Shown here: piece after piece, positions 25,469-34,237 of the stretch
Layout of the letters: every line of letters begins with the position of its first letter
How positions within the stretch are numbered: position 1 is the stretch's first letter
NCBI GenBank assembly: GCA_024234395.1
Contig: JACKOH010000001.1
Coordinates: 1,755,001-1,819,000 of the forward strand
DNA: 64,000 bases
Direction of reading: 5' to 3'
Source: Pseudomonadales bacterium
Lineage (GTDB): Bacteria; Pseudomonadota; Gammaproteobacteria; Pseudomonadales; Pseudohongiellaceae
The notes under the pieces: generated by a model
What the model saw: the letters and a program-made list of their open reading frames with translations, nothing else
Told to the model about the DNA's origin: nothing
Database searches by the model: none
Position numbers and translations under genes: made by a program

Positions 25469-27193
25469 ATGTTAAGCCGGGAGGAAGTCGAATCCGACCT
25501 GCAGCGGTTGCGTGAAATTGTCCTGGCACACAAGGCGCCCGGTCAGCCGCTCGCCACTCATCGGGCAGTCATTCACGGCGTGGAACTTGACGTGTTCAGC
25601 GCTGTCCCGTCGAACCTCGCTGCGATCTACCGGCTCGGTTTACAGGTCGCCGAACGCGACTTTCTGGTCTATGAGGATCAGCGTTACACGTTTGGCGAAT
25701 CCTATCGCCTGGCCCGCAAGCTGGCCGGAGTTCTGGTCGGACGTTACGGCATCGGCAAAGGCGACCGGGTGGCGATCTGCTCCCGCAACAATCCGGAATG
25801 GTGCCTGGCCTACATGGCCACCACCCTGATCGGTGCTGTCGTAGTGCCCATGAATTCCTGGTGGACCGGGTCGGAAATGGAGTATGGCCTGGAGGACAGT
25901 GGCGCCCGCCTGCTGTTTGCCGATCAGGAGCGCATCGATCGCATCGAACCCTACCTGGACCCGCTCGACCTGCAACTCATTGCCATCCGCCCACAGCGAC
26001 CGCTCCCCTACCCGGAATTTCATTACCTGGTGGAGGATGCTGCCTGGCAGGAAGTTGATCCTGATGACTATCCGGTGGCTGCAGACGACGATGCTTCCAT
26101 CATGTACACCTCCGGTTCCACCGGACATCCCAAGGGCGTGCTGTCGACCCACCGCAACATTACTCATGCTCTGTATACCTGGCTGTTCATCAAGGAGGTG
26201 AACGAGATCCTGCGCCCGGAACTGGTGGAATCAGCGCCACCGTATGAACCGGCCATCCTCTGCAATGTCCCACTGTTCCACGTGACAGGCAGCCACGCCC
26301 AGTTTCTCAACTGTTTCGTTACCCGGCGCAAGTTCGTGATGATGTACAAATGGGATGCGCGGGTGGCACTGCGGTTGATTGAGCAGGAGCGCGTCACTGT
26401 CTTTCATGGCGTTCCAACCATGACCTGGGAGCTGATGCAGTGCCCCGATTTCGATAACGCCGATCTGAGCAGCCTGCGCAATGTACAAAGCGGTGGCGCT
26501 GCGCGGCCCCCTGAACACCTGGCCCTGATGCTCAAAAAATTTCCTGCCGTGGCGCAACCGGGCCTGGGTTATGGCCTCACCGAAACCAACGCGATCGGGG
26601 CCCTCATTTCGGGTAAATTCTACACCGCCAATCCGCGCAGCACCGGCCGCCCCAGCCCTCCGGTCACCCAGGTGAAAATTGCCGACCCGCAGGGTGATGC
26701 CCTGGCCAACGGTGAGGTCGGTGAAATCTGCATCAAGGGTCCTACGGTGATGCGCGGATACTGGAACAAACCCCAGGAAACCGACAAGGTGTTGCGGGAC
26801 GGCTGGTTTCACACCGGTGATCTGGGCATGCTGGACGAACTTGGCTTTCTGATCATCATGGATCGGGCCAAGGATATCGTTATCCGGGGGGGCGAAAATA
26901 TCGGCTGTGCGGAAGTGGAATATGCCATCGTCGAACATCCCGCCGTCAATGAAGTGTCGGTCTATGGCATTCCCGATGACCGGCTGGGCGAGGTCCTGTG
27001 TGCCACACTGATGCTGAAACCGGGTCACAGCCTGTCGGTGACTGAACTCAGCGAGTTTCTGACCAACAAGCTGGCCCGCTTTAAAATCCCCGAGCATTTC
27101 CTCTTCCAGGAGGAGCAGTTACCACGCATCGCCAGCGGCAAGATCGCCAAGAAGCAGCTCCGTGAGCAGGCTATCGCTCTGCTGAGGGCATAG
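25469..27193 (+). CDS. AMP-forming acyl-CoA synthetase
   Basis: 574 residues, class I adenylate-forming enzyme. Diagnostic motifs are present: the P-loop SIMYTSGSTGHPKG, the acyl-binding GYGLTETNA, the hinge region DGWFHTGDLGMLDELGF, and the C-terminal catalytic lysine region RIASGKIAKKQL. It activates a carboxylic acid to an acyl-adenylate and then the CoA thioester; length and motifs fit medium/long-chain acids, but the substrate cannot be fixed. Co-transcribed with the upstream oxidoreductase (6-bp gap). Confidence 0.92.
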   Translation: MLSREEVESDLQRLREIVLAHKAPGQPLATHRAVIHGVELDVFSAVPSNLAAIYRLGLQVAERDFLVYEDQRYTFGESYRLARKLAGVLVGRYGIGKGDRVAICSRNNPEWCLAYMATTLIGAVVVPMNSWWTGSEMEYGLEDSGARLLFADQERIDRIEPYLDPLDLQLIAIRPQRPLPYPEFHYLVEDAAWQEVDPDDYPVAADDDASIMYTSGSTGHPKGVLSTHRNITHALYTWLFIKEVNEILRPELVESAPPYEPAILCNVPLFHVTGSHAQFLNCFVTRRKFVMMYKWDARVALRLIEQERVTVFHGVPTMTWELMQCPDFDNADLSSLRNVQSGGAARPPEHLALMLKKFPAVAQPGLGYGLTETNAIGALISGKFYTANPRSTGRPSPPVTQVKIADPQGDALANGEVGEICIKGPTVMRGYWNKPQETDKVLRDGWFHTGDLGMLDELGFLIIMDRAKDIVIRGGENIGCAEVEYAIVEHPAVNEVSVYGIPDDRLGEVLCATLMLKPGHSLSVTELSEFLTNKLARFKIPEHFLFQEEQLPRIASGKIAKKQLREQAIALLRA

Positions 27194-27224
27194 TGACGGG
27201 CTGCAAATTTTTGCCTTTCGACTC

Positions 27225-27253
27225 TTGCGTTTTGTTTGTTTTCCCCCTATATA
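27225..27253 (+). promoter_or_regulatory. Candidate sigma-70 promoter
   Basis: TTGCGT at 27225-27230, 17 nt, then TATATA at 27248-27253. It reads towards the small acidic protein gene at 27403 and predicts a leader of about 145 nt. Confidence 0.5.
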
Positions 27254-27402
27254 GTGCCCGGAGCGGACCCGGTCGAGATTCCACAGCCATTAATTTCTCT
27301 GAAGTTAATCGACCCGGGACCCGATAACAGTTTTGAAGGTTTTGTTTTCAACCAATTCTGCTGGTGCCGTCCTGGACCAGCGGTTGCTGGAGGGTTGTTC
27401 AA

Positions 27403-27651
27403 ATGGCAGATCTGAACGAAACCAGGGACGATGAGTGGGAAGAAGGCGAGGACAGCGCGGTAGAATTCGAGGCGATCGAATCCGACAATGTCATGCAATT
27501 CAGCGATTATGTTGAACCGGATGTGAAGAAAATGCAGAAGCATCGCATCACGGAATTGCGCCGCCGCGCCGAAGAGCGTCAGGACTGGAAACGCATCAGT
27601 CACGAATTCGATTGGGACCTCGACGAAGACGAAACTCTCGAGGAAGCCTGA
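27403..27651 (+). CDS. Small acidic protein, possibly PA3496-like
   Basis: 82 residues from the ATG at 27403, which follows GGAGGG by 9 bases. The N-terminal half is very acidic (DDEWEEGEDSAVEFEAIESD). The C-terminal half has KHRITELRRRAEERQDW and ends in FDWDLDEDETLEEA. The basic helix followed by a DWDLD-type acidic tail resembles small Pseudomonas proteins annotated as PA3496-family, but I am not sure of this. No signal peptide or membrane helix. Confidence 0.7.
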   Translation: MADLNETRDDEWEEGEDSAVEFEAIESDNVMQFSDYVEPDVKKMQKHRITELRRRAEERQDWKRISHEFDWDLDEDETLEEA

Positions 27652-27711
27652 ACACCCAGTAACGGCTTACCGGCCCGCTCCAGCGGGAGTGTGCCGGGCA
27701 GCCTCTGAAAT

Positions 27712-27727
27712 CTGCTCCCCTGAGCAG
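27712..27727. terminator. Hairpin between convergent genes
   Basis: CTGCTC and GAGCAG flank a CCCT loop between the convergent acidic-protein and FAH-family genes. There is no T-tract, so termination function is uncertain. Confidence 0.3.
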
Positions 27728-27853
27728 GGTGCGGTGCTCACTCTTCTGTGTCAGCGCCTCGCTCCGTTGAATTCACCACCCGACCAGCTTCGAAAACCAC
27801 CTGGGTCCTGAACCCGCCGGCCGGAAATTCCCGGCCCGCAACCTGCCGGACAA

Positions 27854-28537
27854 TCAACCCAGATTAATCTGCAGACTGCCCAGACCGGCAATGCGTGCCT
27901 CCACCTGGTCGCCGTCCCGCAGGCTGCCAACGCCTGCCGGAGTCCCGGTAAATATCAGATCCCCGGGTTTGAGCATGAAGTAACCGGACAGTTCGGCAAT
28001 GATCGCCGGGATGCCCCAGGTCATATTCCCTATATCGCCCTGTTGGCGGAGTTCACCATTAACTGACAGACTGATCTCGCCCCGCTCCAGCAGGCCGACT
28101 TCCGACACCGGGTAGATAACCGAGACTGGCGCTGAATTGTCGAAGCCCTTGGCCACGTCCCAGGGACGTCCGGCCGCCTTGGCCTCGGCCTGCAGATCGC
28201 GGCGCGTCAGATCGATGCCCACCGCATAACCCAGGACCATTTCAGCGGCCTGCTCGACACTGACATTGGCTCCTTCCTTGCCGATCACCACCACCAGTTC
28301 CACTTCGTAATGCAGGTCCCCGGTATGCGAGGGAAACGGAATTGACGACTGGCCATAAACTGCCGCGTCCGCCGGTTTGCTGAAAAAACAGGGCGGTTCC
28401 CGCTCCGGATCGCCGCCCATCTCGCGGGCATGATCCGCATAATTCTTGCCCACACAGTAAATACGGTGAACCGGCACCAGACTCTCGCTGCCACGCAGTG
28501 GCAGCGCTGTTATCGATGGTGTAAACAGATAATTCAT
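27854..28537 (-). CDS. Fumarylacetoacetate hydrolase family protein
   Basis: 227 residues, the length of the short FAHD1-type branch. Metal-binding features of the family are visible: HYEVELVVVIGKEG, YAVGIDLTRRDLQ, AKGFDNSAPVS and LIFTGTPAGVG. Members hydrolyse acylpyruvates or decarboxylate oxaloacetate in the cytosol. The ATG at 28537 has a GGGAGAG ribosome binding site. It follows the NUC1-like gene on the same strand with 27 bp between, so they may be co-transcribed, though no shared function is obvious. Confidence 0.9.
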   Translation of the reverse strand: MNYLFTPSITALPLRGSESLVPVHRIYCVGKNYADHAREMGGDPEREPPCFFSKPADAAVYGQSSIPFPSHTGDLHYEVELVVVIGKEGANVSVEQAAEMVLGYAVGIDLTRRDLQAEAKAAGRPWDVAKGFDNSAPVSVIYPVSEVGLLERGEISLSVNGELRQQGDIGNMTWGIPAIIAELSGYFMLKPGDLIFTGTPAGVGSLRDGDQVEARIAGLGSLQINLG

Positions 28538-28564
28538 GACACTCTCCCGAAAAATTCCAGCGGC

Positions 28565-29383
28565 TCAGCAGCCCAGTCGGGAGGCCAGTGAACCGGTTGG
28601 CCAGGCGTCGGCCGTGGGAAACAGATCCAGCCCACTGGCGCTTTCCACCGCGTCCAGCCCGGTGAGCTGATCACAATGGCTGGCATGGGCTGGCAGGTCC
28701 TGATCGAAAATGAAGGCGGCCAGCTGTCCTGAAGCATTGGCAACCACCTTGAAGTAGGCGTCGGGTACCGCACCAACCGTCCCGGGTTGCCCGGTTCCGG
28801 CGGACTGATAAATTGGCCCGGCAACCACGAACAATTCGCCATCGCTGCGCACCAGGGAATTGACCGCCTGGTCCAGGCGGGACCAGGATTCCAGGCGCAG
28901 GTCACTTTTCATCAGTGACATGATGGACAGCAGATTGAGGTCGCTCCAATAACTGGTCCCGGCAAAGCTGGTCATCGGCACCAGGCGGCCCTGATCGCCG
29001 GCGGCGACTGAGAATTCGGTGATCCGATAAACACTGTCCTGCTGATCGCCGGAAGCCTGCTGTACCAGCTGATCCCCCTCCCCGCGCAACTGTTCCACGC
29101 GGATACCGTTGCGGGCCAGATCATCGCTCTGCCAGTCACGCGGCAGCAGCGACGCAACACCGATACTGCCGGGCAGGATCCGGTAGGAAACCCAATCTGC
29201 CAGCCGGGTGCCGGGATTGATGGATACCGCATACAGGTGGCGGACCAGGATTTCGTTGGCACTGGAGGTTCCGGTGGGACAGCCCTGCAGACAATGGGCT
29301 ATGGTCAGTTGCCCGGCTTCCAGTGGCGGCATGACCGCACCGGCAAACACCAGACTGACAAGCACTATGGCAACGCGTTGCAT
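28565..29383 (-). CDS. NUC1-type DNA/RNA non-specific endonuclease homologue with lost active site
   Basis: 272 residues, with a signal peptide at 1-24 (ends PPLEAG) and the NUC1 family layout: HCLQGCPTGT near 30-39, NEILVRHLYAVSINP, LADWVSYRI. The catalytic DRGH of the family is replaced by DQGR at 130-133, so the general-base histidine is missing. The downstream SNITPQ metal-ligand segment is replaced by SIMSLM at 153-158. The frame is otherwise intact with a good ribosome binding site (GGAGGATCAGGG). It is therefore probably a non-catalytic secreted homologue, perhaps a nucleic-acid-binding or decaying protein. Confidence 0.8.
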   Translation of the reverse strand: MQRVAIVLVSLVFAGAVMPPLEAGQLTIAHCLQGCPTGTSSANEILVRHLYAVSINPGTRLADWVSYRILPGSIGVASLLPRDWQSDDLARNGIRVEQLRGEGDQLVQQASGDQQDSVYRITEFSVAAGDQGRLVPMTSFAGTSYWSDLNLLSIMSLMKSDLRLESWSRLDQAVNSLVRSDGELFVVAGPIYQSAGTGQPGTVGAVPDAYFKVVANASGQLAAFIFDQDLPAHASHCDQLTGLDAVESASGLDLFPTADAWPTGSLASRLGC

Positions 29384-29676
29384 CCCTGATCCTCCGGACT
29401 CTCGGTAAAATGCGGGTTACTGTAATACAGCCCCCTGCGGGTGACAATCAGCAATCGAGGCATAGTCGACGAAAACGGGAGGCGCAGGTTGCCAGCGCCA
29501 GTGATGAGATCGGCGGGGAGATCCCGACAATCCTCTGAACAACCTGCGGCTGAGTGCAGCACAAGGCAGAAACCGGCGAAAACGCGCAGTTTACGTAGGG
29601 TAAATGAGCATGTTGAGCCACTTTATAACGCCGCATAACGCCGCCTTGTGCCAGCCGGGAGTGTTTCAGCAGACTG
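29384..29676. other. 293-bp intergenic region with short direct repeat
   Basis: No gene supported. It contains a tandem direct repeat of ATAACGCCGC at 29624-29643 close to the end of the aldo/keto reductase gene. Confidence 0.4.
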
Positions 29677-30696
29677 CTATCCCATCGGATACAGATATTG
29701 CCGATGCACTTCGTCACAGGCGCGCAGCACATCGTCGGTCAAGGTTACATCCAGAGCCGCCAGCGACTCATCCAGCTGATCGGATGTGCGAGCCCCGATG
29801 ATGGTGGAGGCGACAAAGTCGAAGTTCATGCTCCAGGCCGTGGCCAGCGTCACCGGCGACATGCCCGCCTCCCTGGCGATCTCCATGTAGCGGGCGGTGG
29901 AAGCCAGGGTTCCCTCGTTGACGAAGCGTTCACCCATGGCCCGTTGGCGCTCGTTTTCCTGCTTGAAGTACTCGCTGAAGCGGGCATCGTCCGGAAAGTT
30001 TCCGCCATTGTACTTGCCACTCAATACGCCGCCGCCGATCGGTGAATACGGTAACAGGGATACCTTTTCCCGACGGCAGACAGTGGCCAGTTCGTCGAGG
30101 AAGCGGCGATTGAGCAGCGAAAAGTTATTCTGAATGGACTGGAAGCGGGCAAACCCCTCGTAGTGGGCGATGGTATTTGATTTGGTCAGTCCGTAGGCGC
30201 TCTCGTTGGAGGTGCCTATGTAACGCACCTTGCCGGAACGTACCAGACGGTCCAGGGCTTCCATGCTTTCCTCCATGGGCACCACCGGATCCGGCCAGTG
30301 CACCTGGTAGAGATCGATGTAATCGATATCCATGCGTCGGAGGCTCCCTTCCACGGCGGTTTCAATATGGTGCCGGTCAATGGCGGTAAGACCATGCCGG
30401 ATCGGTGGAGCAAACCAGCCCGCCGCGGCCCCGGCGACCTTGGTGGCAATGATCAGTGAATCACGCGGTTTGGTCTTCAGCCATTCGCCGAAAATCTCTT
30501 CGGTGCGGCCGGTGGTTTCAGCCCGCGGTGGTACCGGGTACACCTCGGCGGTATCAAAAAAATTGATCCCCCTCTCGTAACTTTTTTCACAGATCTTCAG
30601 CGCTTCCTCCTTGCTGCTCCAGGATCCGAAACTCATGGTACCCATGCAGATGGGACTGACCCGGAGGCCGCTGTTGCCAATATAACGGTGTTTCAT
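29677..30696 (-). CDS. Aldo/keto reductase
   Basis: 339 residues with the AKR catalytic tetrad in order: Asp and Tyr in INFFDTAEVYP, Lys in LIIATKVAG and His in LYQVHWPDPV. RYIGTSNESA and the NADP-binding TIIGARTSDQLDESL near the C-terminus complete the pattern. It resembles the Tas/YghZ group of NADPH-dependent reductases. The ATG at 30696 has GAAGGAA upstream. A 272-bp inverted-repeat element lies 21 bp upstream of this start and may separate it from, or supply, its promoter. Confidence 0.92.
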   Translation of the reverse strand: MKHRYIGNSGLRVSPICMGTMSFGSWSSKEEALKICEKSYERGINFFDTAEVYPVPPRAETTGRTEEIFGEWLKTKPRDSLIIATKVAGAAAGWFAPPIRHGLTAIDRHHIETAVEGSLRRMDIDYIDLYQVHWPDPVVPMEESMEALDRLVRSGKVRYIGTSNESAYGLTKSNTIAHYEGFARFQSIQNNFSLLNRRFLDELATVCRREKVSLLPYSPIGGGVLSGKYNGGNFPDDARFSEYFKQENERQRAMGERFVNEGTLASTARYMEIAREAGMSPVTLATAWSMNFDFVASTIIGARTSDQLDESLAALDVTLTDDVLRACDEVHRQYLYPMG

Positions 30697-30717
30697 ACTG
30701 ATTCCTTCATTTAAACC

Positions 30718-30989
30718 TTAAGGAACCTCTGATTAATTATGAAACTACTCTGCGGGAGTCTGTCGGGCACTGCTGCTAGGCGTCGTGCGCAGGGAATGGC
30801 CGTAGCCCTTGCCAAGTGCGACAACAACGCAGCAGTGCTCGACAGGCCCCGCCCGGCGGGGCCTTCAGACGAGCCCACTGGCTTCGTTGACTTGCCTTGA
30901 CAGGCCGACGCATGCCGGCGGCAAGTCGCCTCGTCAGTGAACTCGTCTGAAGGCCAGAGTAATTTCATAATTAATCAGAGGTTCCTTAA
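30718..30989. mobile_element. MITE-like element with 35-bp terminal inverted repeats
   Basis: The ends at 30718-30752 and 30955-30989 are inverted copies matching at 34 of 35 positions; each begins TTAAGGAACCTCTGATTAAT. A second, perfect 14-bp inverted pair (GGCCTTCAGACGAG at 30860-30873; complement at 30942-30955) lies inside. The 272-bp unit has no coding frame. A TTAA palindrome forms each extreme end, so a TTAA target duplication is possible but cannot be told from the repeat itself. It looks like a non-autonomous insertion element. Confidence 0.75.
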
Positions 30990-31011
30990 CTTAACAGCCT
31001 GGTTCACAGGG

Positions 31012-32079
31012 TCAGGCACTGCAATCGTCGCCCAGGTAACCGGTGCCACCACAGTAGGCCGGGTCCTGCAGCTGAATATGGATACCGTCCGGGTCGCTGA
31101 AATACAGTTCCGGAGTTCCTCCCTCGGCGCCGCCCCGATTGGGCATGCGCAGACTGATCCAGTGCATCAGGGGACCGGTATCGGCGGAATCCTGGCGCGG
31201 CTGCAAGCCATACCCGTCCAGCAGGGCTCTGACGTCATCCACGTCAAACCCATCCATACCCATGCACACGTGATCGATCCGGCCCGGTTGCTGCGGCGGG
31301 CCTTCGTTGCGGCCGCCCACATACATCAGAAACTGAATCCCGTCTCCCACCCCGATCACCGGCGACGTGGGACCCTGGTAGGCCTGAAAATCCAGGCCGA
31401 ACAGCTGCCGGTGAAACTGATTGGAACGGTCGCTGTTATTGACGTAATTGGTGAAATGACTGAGTTCCCGCAGGCGGATCAACCCCGCAGCGGGGCTTGC
31501 CTGGATCGCCTCACAGCGATTGCCGTCGGGGCCGCTGCCGGCACAATAGGACTGGCTGTTGAGCTGGTAGAAAATACCGTCCCGATCGGCGAAAAACAGT
31601 TCGGTAGTCCCACCGCTGGCGCCACCGAGCGCCGGACCGCGAACCCGACGCCAGCTGGTTCCGGCAACCTGCAGGCCCGATCCACCCTGCGCAGGCACCG
31701 CGCCACGGGCGATCCCATTGGCAGCCAGCAGGGCTTCGGTATGGTTCAGGTCGTAGTCCGCCACGGAAAGACCGATATGTGTTATGCCGGGAGATTCGCC
31801 CGGCCCCAGTGGACTGAGGGAATAAAAATAGGGACCATCGCCCAGGCGCAGCACCACGGTCTGCCCCTGGCGGGCCTGGATCGGTGATCCGAACAGTCCC
31901 TGATAGAAGTCGACCGAACGTTGCACGTCGCTGACCCGCAGATTGAAGTTGTGCAGCTTCAGCACCGGTATCGGCAGGCGCTGCTGCTGAGCCAGCAGCC
32001 CGGGCGCCAGCAACAGCGCGGGCGCTGCCTTGAGCAGGGTTCTTCGGGGGATGCCGTGGTTGGGAACTTGCTTTGCCAT
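31012..32079 (-). CDS. Secreted two-domain VOC (glyoxalase/dioxygenase-like) protein
   Basis: 355 residues from the ATG at 32079, which is preceded by AGGAAAACAACC. The N-terminus IPRRTLLKAAPALLLAPGLLA resembles a Tat signal. Two VOC modules follow: FNLRVSDVQRSVDFYQGLFG...ITHIGLSVADYD...ELFFADRDGI and SHFTNYVNNSDRSNQFHRQLFG...IDHVCMGMDGFD...ELYFSDPDGI. The His/Glu pattern fits metal-dependent glyoxalase/dioxygenase folds. Export of such a protein by Tat would fit a metal-loaded enzyme. It lies 13 bp downstream of the rhodanese gene, apparently in one transcript. Substrate unknown. Confidence 0.8.
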   Translation of the reverse strand: MAKQVPNHGIPRRTLLKAAPALLLAPGLLAQQQRLPIPVLKLHNFNLRVSDVQRSVDFYQGLFGSPIQARQGQTVVLRLGDGPYFYSLSPLGPGESPGITHIGLSVADYDLNHTEALLAANGIARGAVPAQGGSGLQVAGTSWRRVRGPALGGASGGTTELFFADRDGIFYQLNSQSYCAGSGPDGNRCEAIQASPAAGLIRLRELSHFTNYVNNSDRSNQFHRQLFGLDFQAYQGPTSPVIGVGDGIQFLMYVGGRNEGPPQQPGRIDHVCMGMDGFDVDDVRALLDGYGLQPRQDSADTGPLMHWISLRMPNRGGAEGGTPELYFSDPDGIHIQLQDPAYCGGTGYLGDDCSA

Positions 32080-32092
32080 GGTTGTTTTCCTG

Positions 32093-32524
32093 TTATTTTC
32101 CTGGTTGAAGCTGCTCAATTTCACCGCCCTCCAGCAGCCACTGTTCGAGTCCTCCGCGCAGGTGGAAGACTTCCTCACACCCCATATCCAGCAGGGATGC
32201 AGCTGCCAGCGCGGATCGCCAGCCCTTGTTGCAATACAGGATGACCTCGGAAGCGGAAGCGAATGCCGGCTTGTAGTACGGGCTTTCCGGGTCTATCCAG
32301 AACTCAAGCATACCGCGTGGCACATGCAGCGCATGTGGGATCTTGCCCTCCCTTTTCAGCTCGCGGATGTCGCGCAGATCGACCAGCAGTACCCCCTCCC
32401 CGCCCAGCCGTTGCGAAACTTCGGCCGGGGTCAGTGATCTGACCCGCTGCTCCGCCCTCCTGACCAGGTCGCGGAATCCGGTTCTGGGCTTCACTGTGCC
32501 GGGCTCGTCATGAAGGTACCCCAC
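32093..32524 (-). CDS. Rhodanese-like protein
   Basis: 143 residues, one rhodanese domain. The active cysteine is C98 in VILYCNKGWRSALAA, a six-residue CNKGWR loop as in sulfurtransferases. LLVDLRDIRELKREGKIPHALHVPRG is the usual substrate-side motif. The GTG at 32524 is the only start that includes the complete domain with some upstream sequence; its ribosome binding site is poor. No signal peptide, so cytoplasmic. It precedes the VOC gene by 13 bp. Confidence 0.85.
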   Translation of the reverse strand: MGYLHDEPGTVKPRTGFRDLVRRAEQRVRSLTPAEVSQRLGGEGVLLVDLRDIRELKREGKIPHALHVPRGMLEFWIDPESPYYKPAFASASEVILYCNKGWRSALAAASLLDMGCEEVFHLRGGLEQWLLEGGEIEQLQPGK

Positions 32525-32611
32525 AAACTGATCGAATTATCTGGAATGCGTTCGGCAGCTTAAATCGGCTGCCGGGCAAATTCAACGTGCGAACTTTCAC
32601 GGACTATTCTC

Positions 32612-34003
32612 TCAGGGCCTGATATAGCCGATGTTGCCCTGAATCAGAATCCGGGTACCGTAAGGCGCCGACAGCTCCTGCAGGCGTTCGAGTATTCGCC
32701 GCGAGGTGGTTACATCGGCAATGCGCGGCACACCACGATGGGCCATGCGGGAACTGTCGTAGCCCAGCTCGACCGGATACAGACGCACTTCCGCTACCTC
32801 ACCGCCACGGTATTCACTGACCGCGACGACACTCTCGTACTTGACCGGAAACGGGCAGCCGGCACAGACATCCCGGGAGGGATCGCCGCGCCCGGCAAGA
32901 CCACCGATATCGCGCTGTCTGATGAATTCACCGAGGCCGTAGAAAACCGGTTTGCCCCGGTAGATTTCAATGCCGCGTAACACGTGCACGCCGGTGCCCT
33001 GGAACAGGTCGGCACCATTGTCCACTGCGGCGTGGGCAAATTCCTCAAGATAGTTGGCCACACTGGGGTTGGTGTCCAGATGCTCCGCCTCGGGCACGTT
33101 CTCACCCCGATAGCCTCCCTTGGCATCGCGAAAATGATGGGAATGCAGGGCCACGGTAATGAAGTCGGAACGCATCTTGCCCTCGCGCACCGAAGCCAGG
33201 ATGTCGGTCAGGTCCCGTTGATTGATTTCGTAACTGTAATACGCTTCGTTAACGCCGGGCGGCGCCTTGCGGAACTGATTGCCCAGCAGGCTGATCTGGC
33301 GATCGTTGTTGGCTCCACGGGCATAAAACCCGGTGCCATTGGGAAAATTATCCCGGATAGTCTGAACCGCGCCCCAATCCTCGGCCGGAATCATCAGGTA
33401 GCGCTCTACGCCCAGGTTGCTCAAGCCACCCCGCCCGGTCCACTCCCCGCGCCCCGGCATGGCGGCAAAACTGGTTCCGGCAGTGGTTGCCACCATCCCT
33501 ACCCGGCCCCGTTCGGTGGTGTAGAAACGAGCCGCCCGCGCAGACCAGTAGTTGTTGGCATAGCCGCTGTGTTGCAGGCCGGCACGGTCAAGATGGCGGG
33601 AGGTTTCCGCCAGACCCTCGGGGCCATAATCATTGGCGTGATTGTTGGGCCGTGCCACCAGATCGAAGCCCATGGCCTTCAGATACTCTGCCGAATCAGG
33701 TTCGGCGCCATGGGTTCCCCCGCCGTTGCTGCCGGTAAAAGTGCGTGGATCGATAATCTGGGTTTCCAGGTTTCCGGTCGCCACGTCAGCCTCACTGAGC
33801 AATTGAACAACGCGCCCGAAATCCGGCTCATCCACCAGGTGTGCCAGGGAGTGGGAAATGATCAGGTCACCCACCGTGGCGATGGTAAAGCCGTCGTCGA
33901 CGCTGCTGGTCAGCTCGATGTCCAGCGGTTGTGCCGTTACCCGATCGCTGCCGGCGGCAGTCAACAGCAGCGCGGCCAGCAGATTTGTTGGAGTGACTTT
34001 CAT
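32612..34003 (-). CDS. CapA family protein
   Basis: 463 residues with an N-terminal signal peptide (ends RVTAQ). The CapA/PgsA metallophosphatase-like core shows TIATVGDLIIS, ATGNLETQI, VARPNNHANDYGPEGLAET and TVALHSHHF, with GTGVHVLRGIEIYRGKPVFYGLGEF near the C-terminus. Relatives take part in poly-gamma-glutamate export in Bacillus, but in proteobacteria their role is mostly unknown. No capBC genes adjoin. ATG at 34003 follows AGAGG. A cysteine pair (DVCAGCPF) is present late in the domain. Confidence 0.88.
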   Translation of the reverse strand: MKVTPTNLLAALLLTAAGSDRVTAQPLDIELTSSVDDGFTIATVGDLIISHSLAHLVDEPDFGRVVQLLSEADVATGNLETQIIDPRTFTGSNGGGTHGAEPDSAEYLKAMGFDLVARPNNHANDYGPEGLAETSRHLDRAGLQHSGYANNYWSARAARFYTTERGRVGMVATTAGTSFAAMPGRGEWTGRGGLSNLGVERYLMIPAEDWGAVQTIRDNFPNGTGFYARGANNDRQISLLGNQFRKAPPGVNEAYYSYEINQRDLTDILASVREGKMRSDFITVALHSHHFRDAKGGYRGENVPEAEHLDTNPSVANYLEEFAHAAVDNGADLFQGTGVHVLRGIEIYRGKPVFYGLGEFIRQRDIGGLAGRGDPSRDVCAGCPFPVKYESVVAVSEYRGGEVAEVRLYPVELGYDSSRMAHRGVPRIADVTTSRRILERLQELSAPYGTRILIQGNIGYIRP

Positions 34004-34237
34004 GGTTAACTACCTCTTCTCTTTCAGTTTGATTCTGTTATTGGCGGCCTGTTGAAAAACCCTCAGCCGGCACGATAGGGGGTTAAAGTCTTGCTCAAGA
34101 TGTCCTTTCACTGCATGTAAACTGAGTTTTCTCGCCAGATTCTGCCTTGTTTCGCTCTCACCTGAGTTTTTTTGAACAGACTGTTAAACAACCGCTGCTT
34201 CCAGAACTGCGACGACACCTCGTATGAACTGTCAGGA

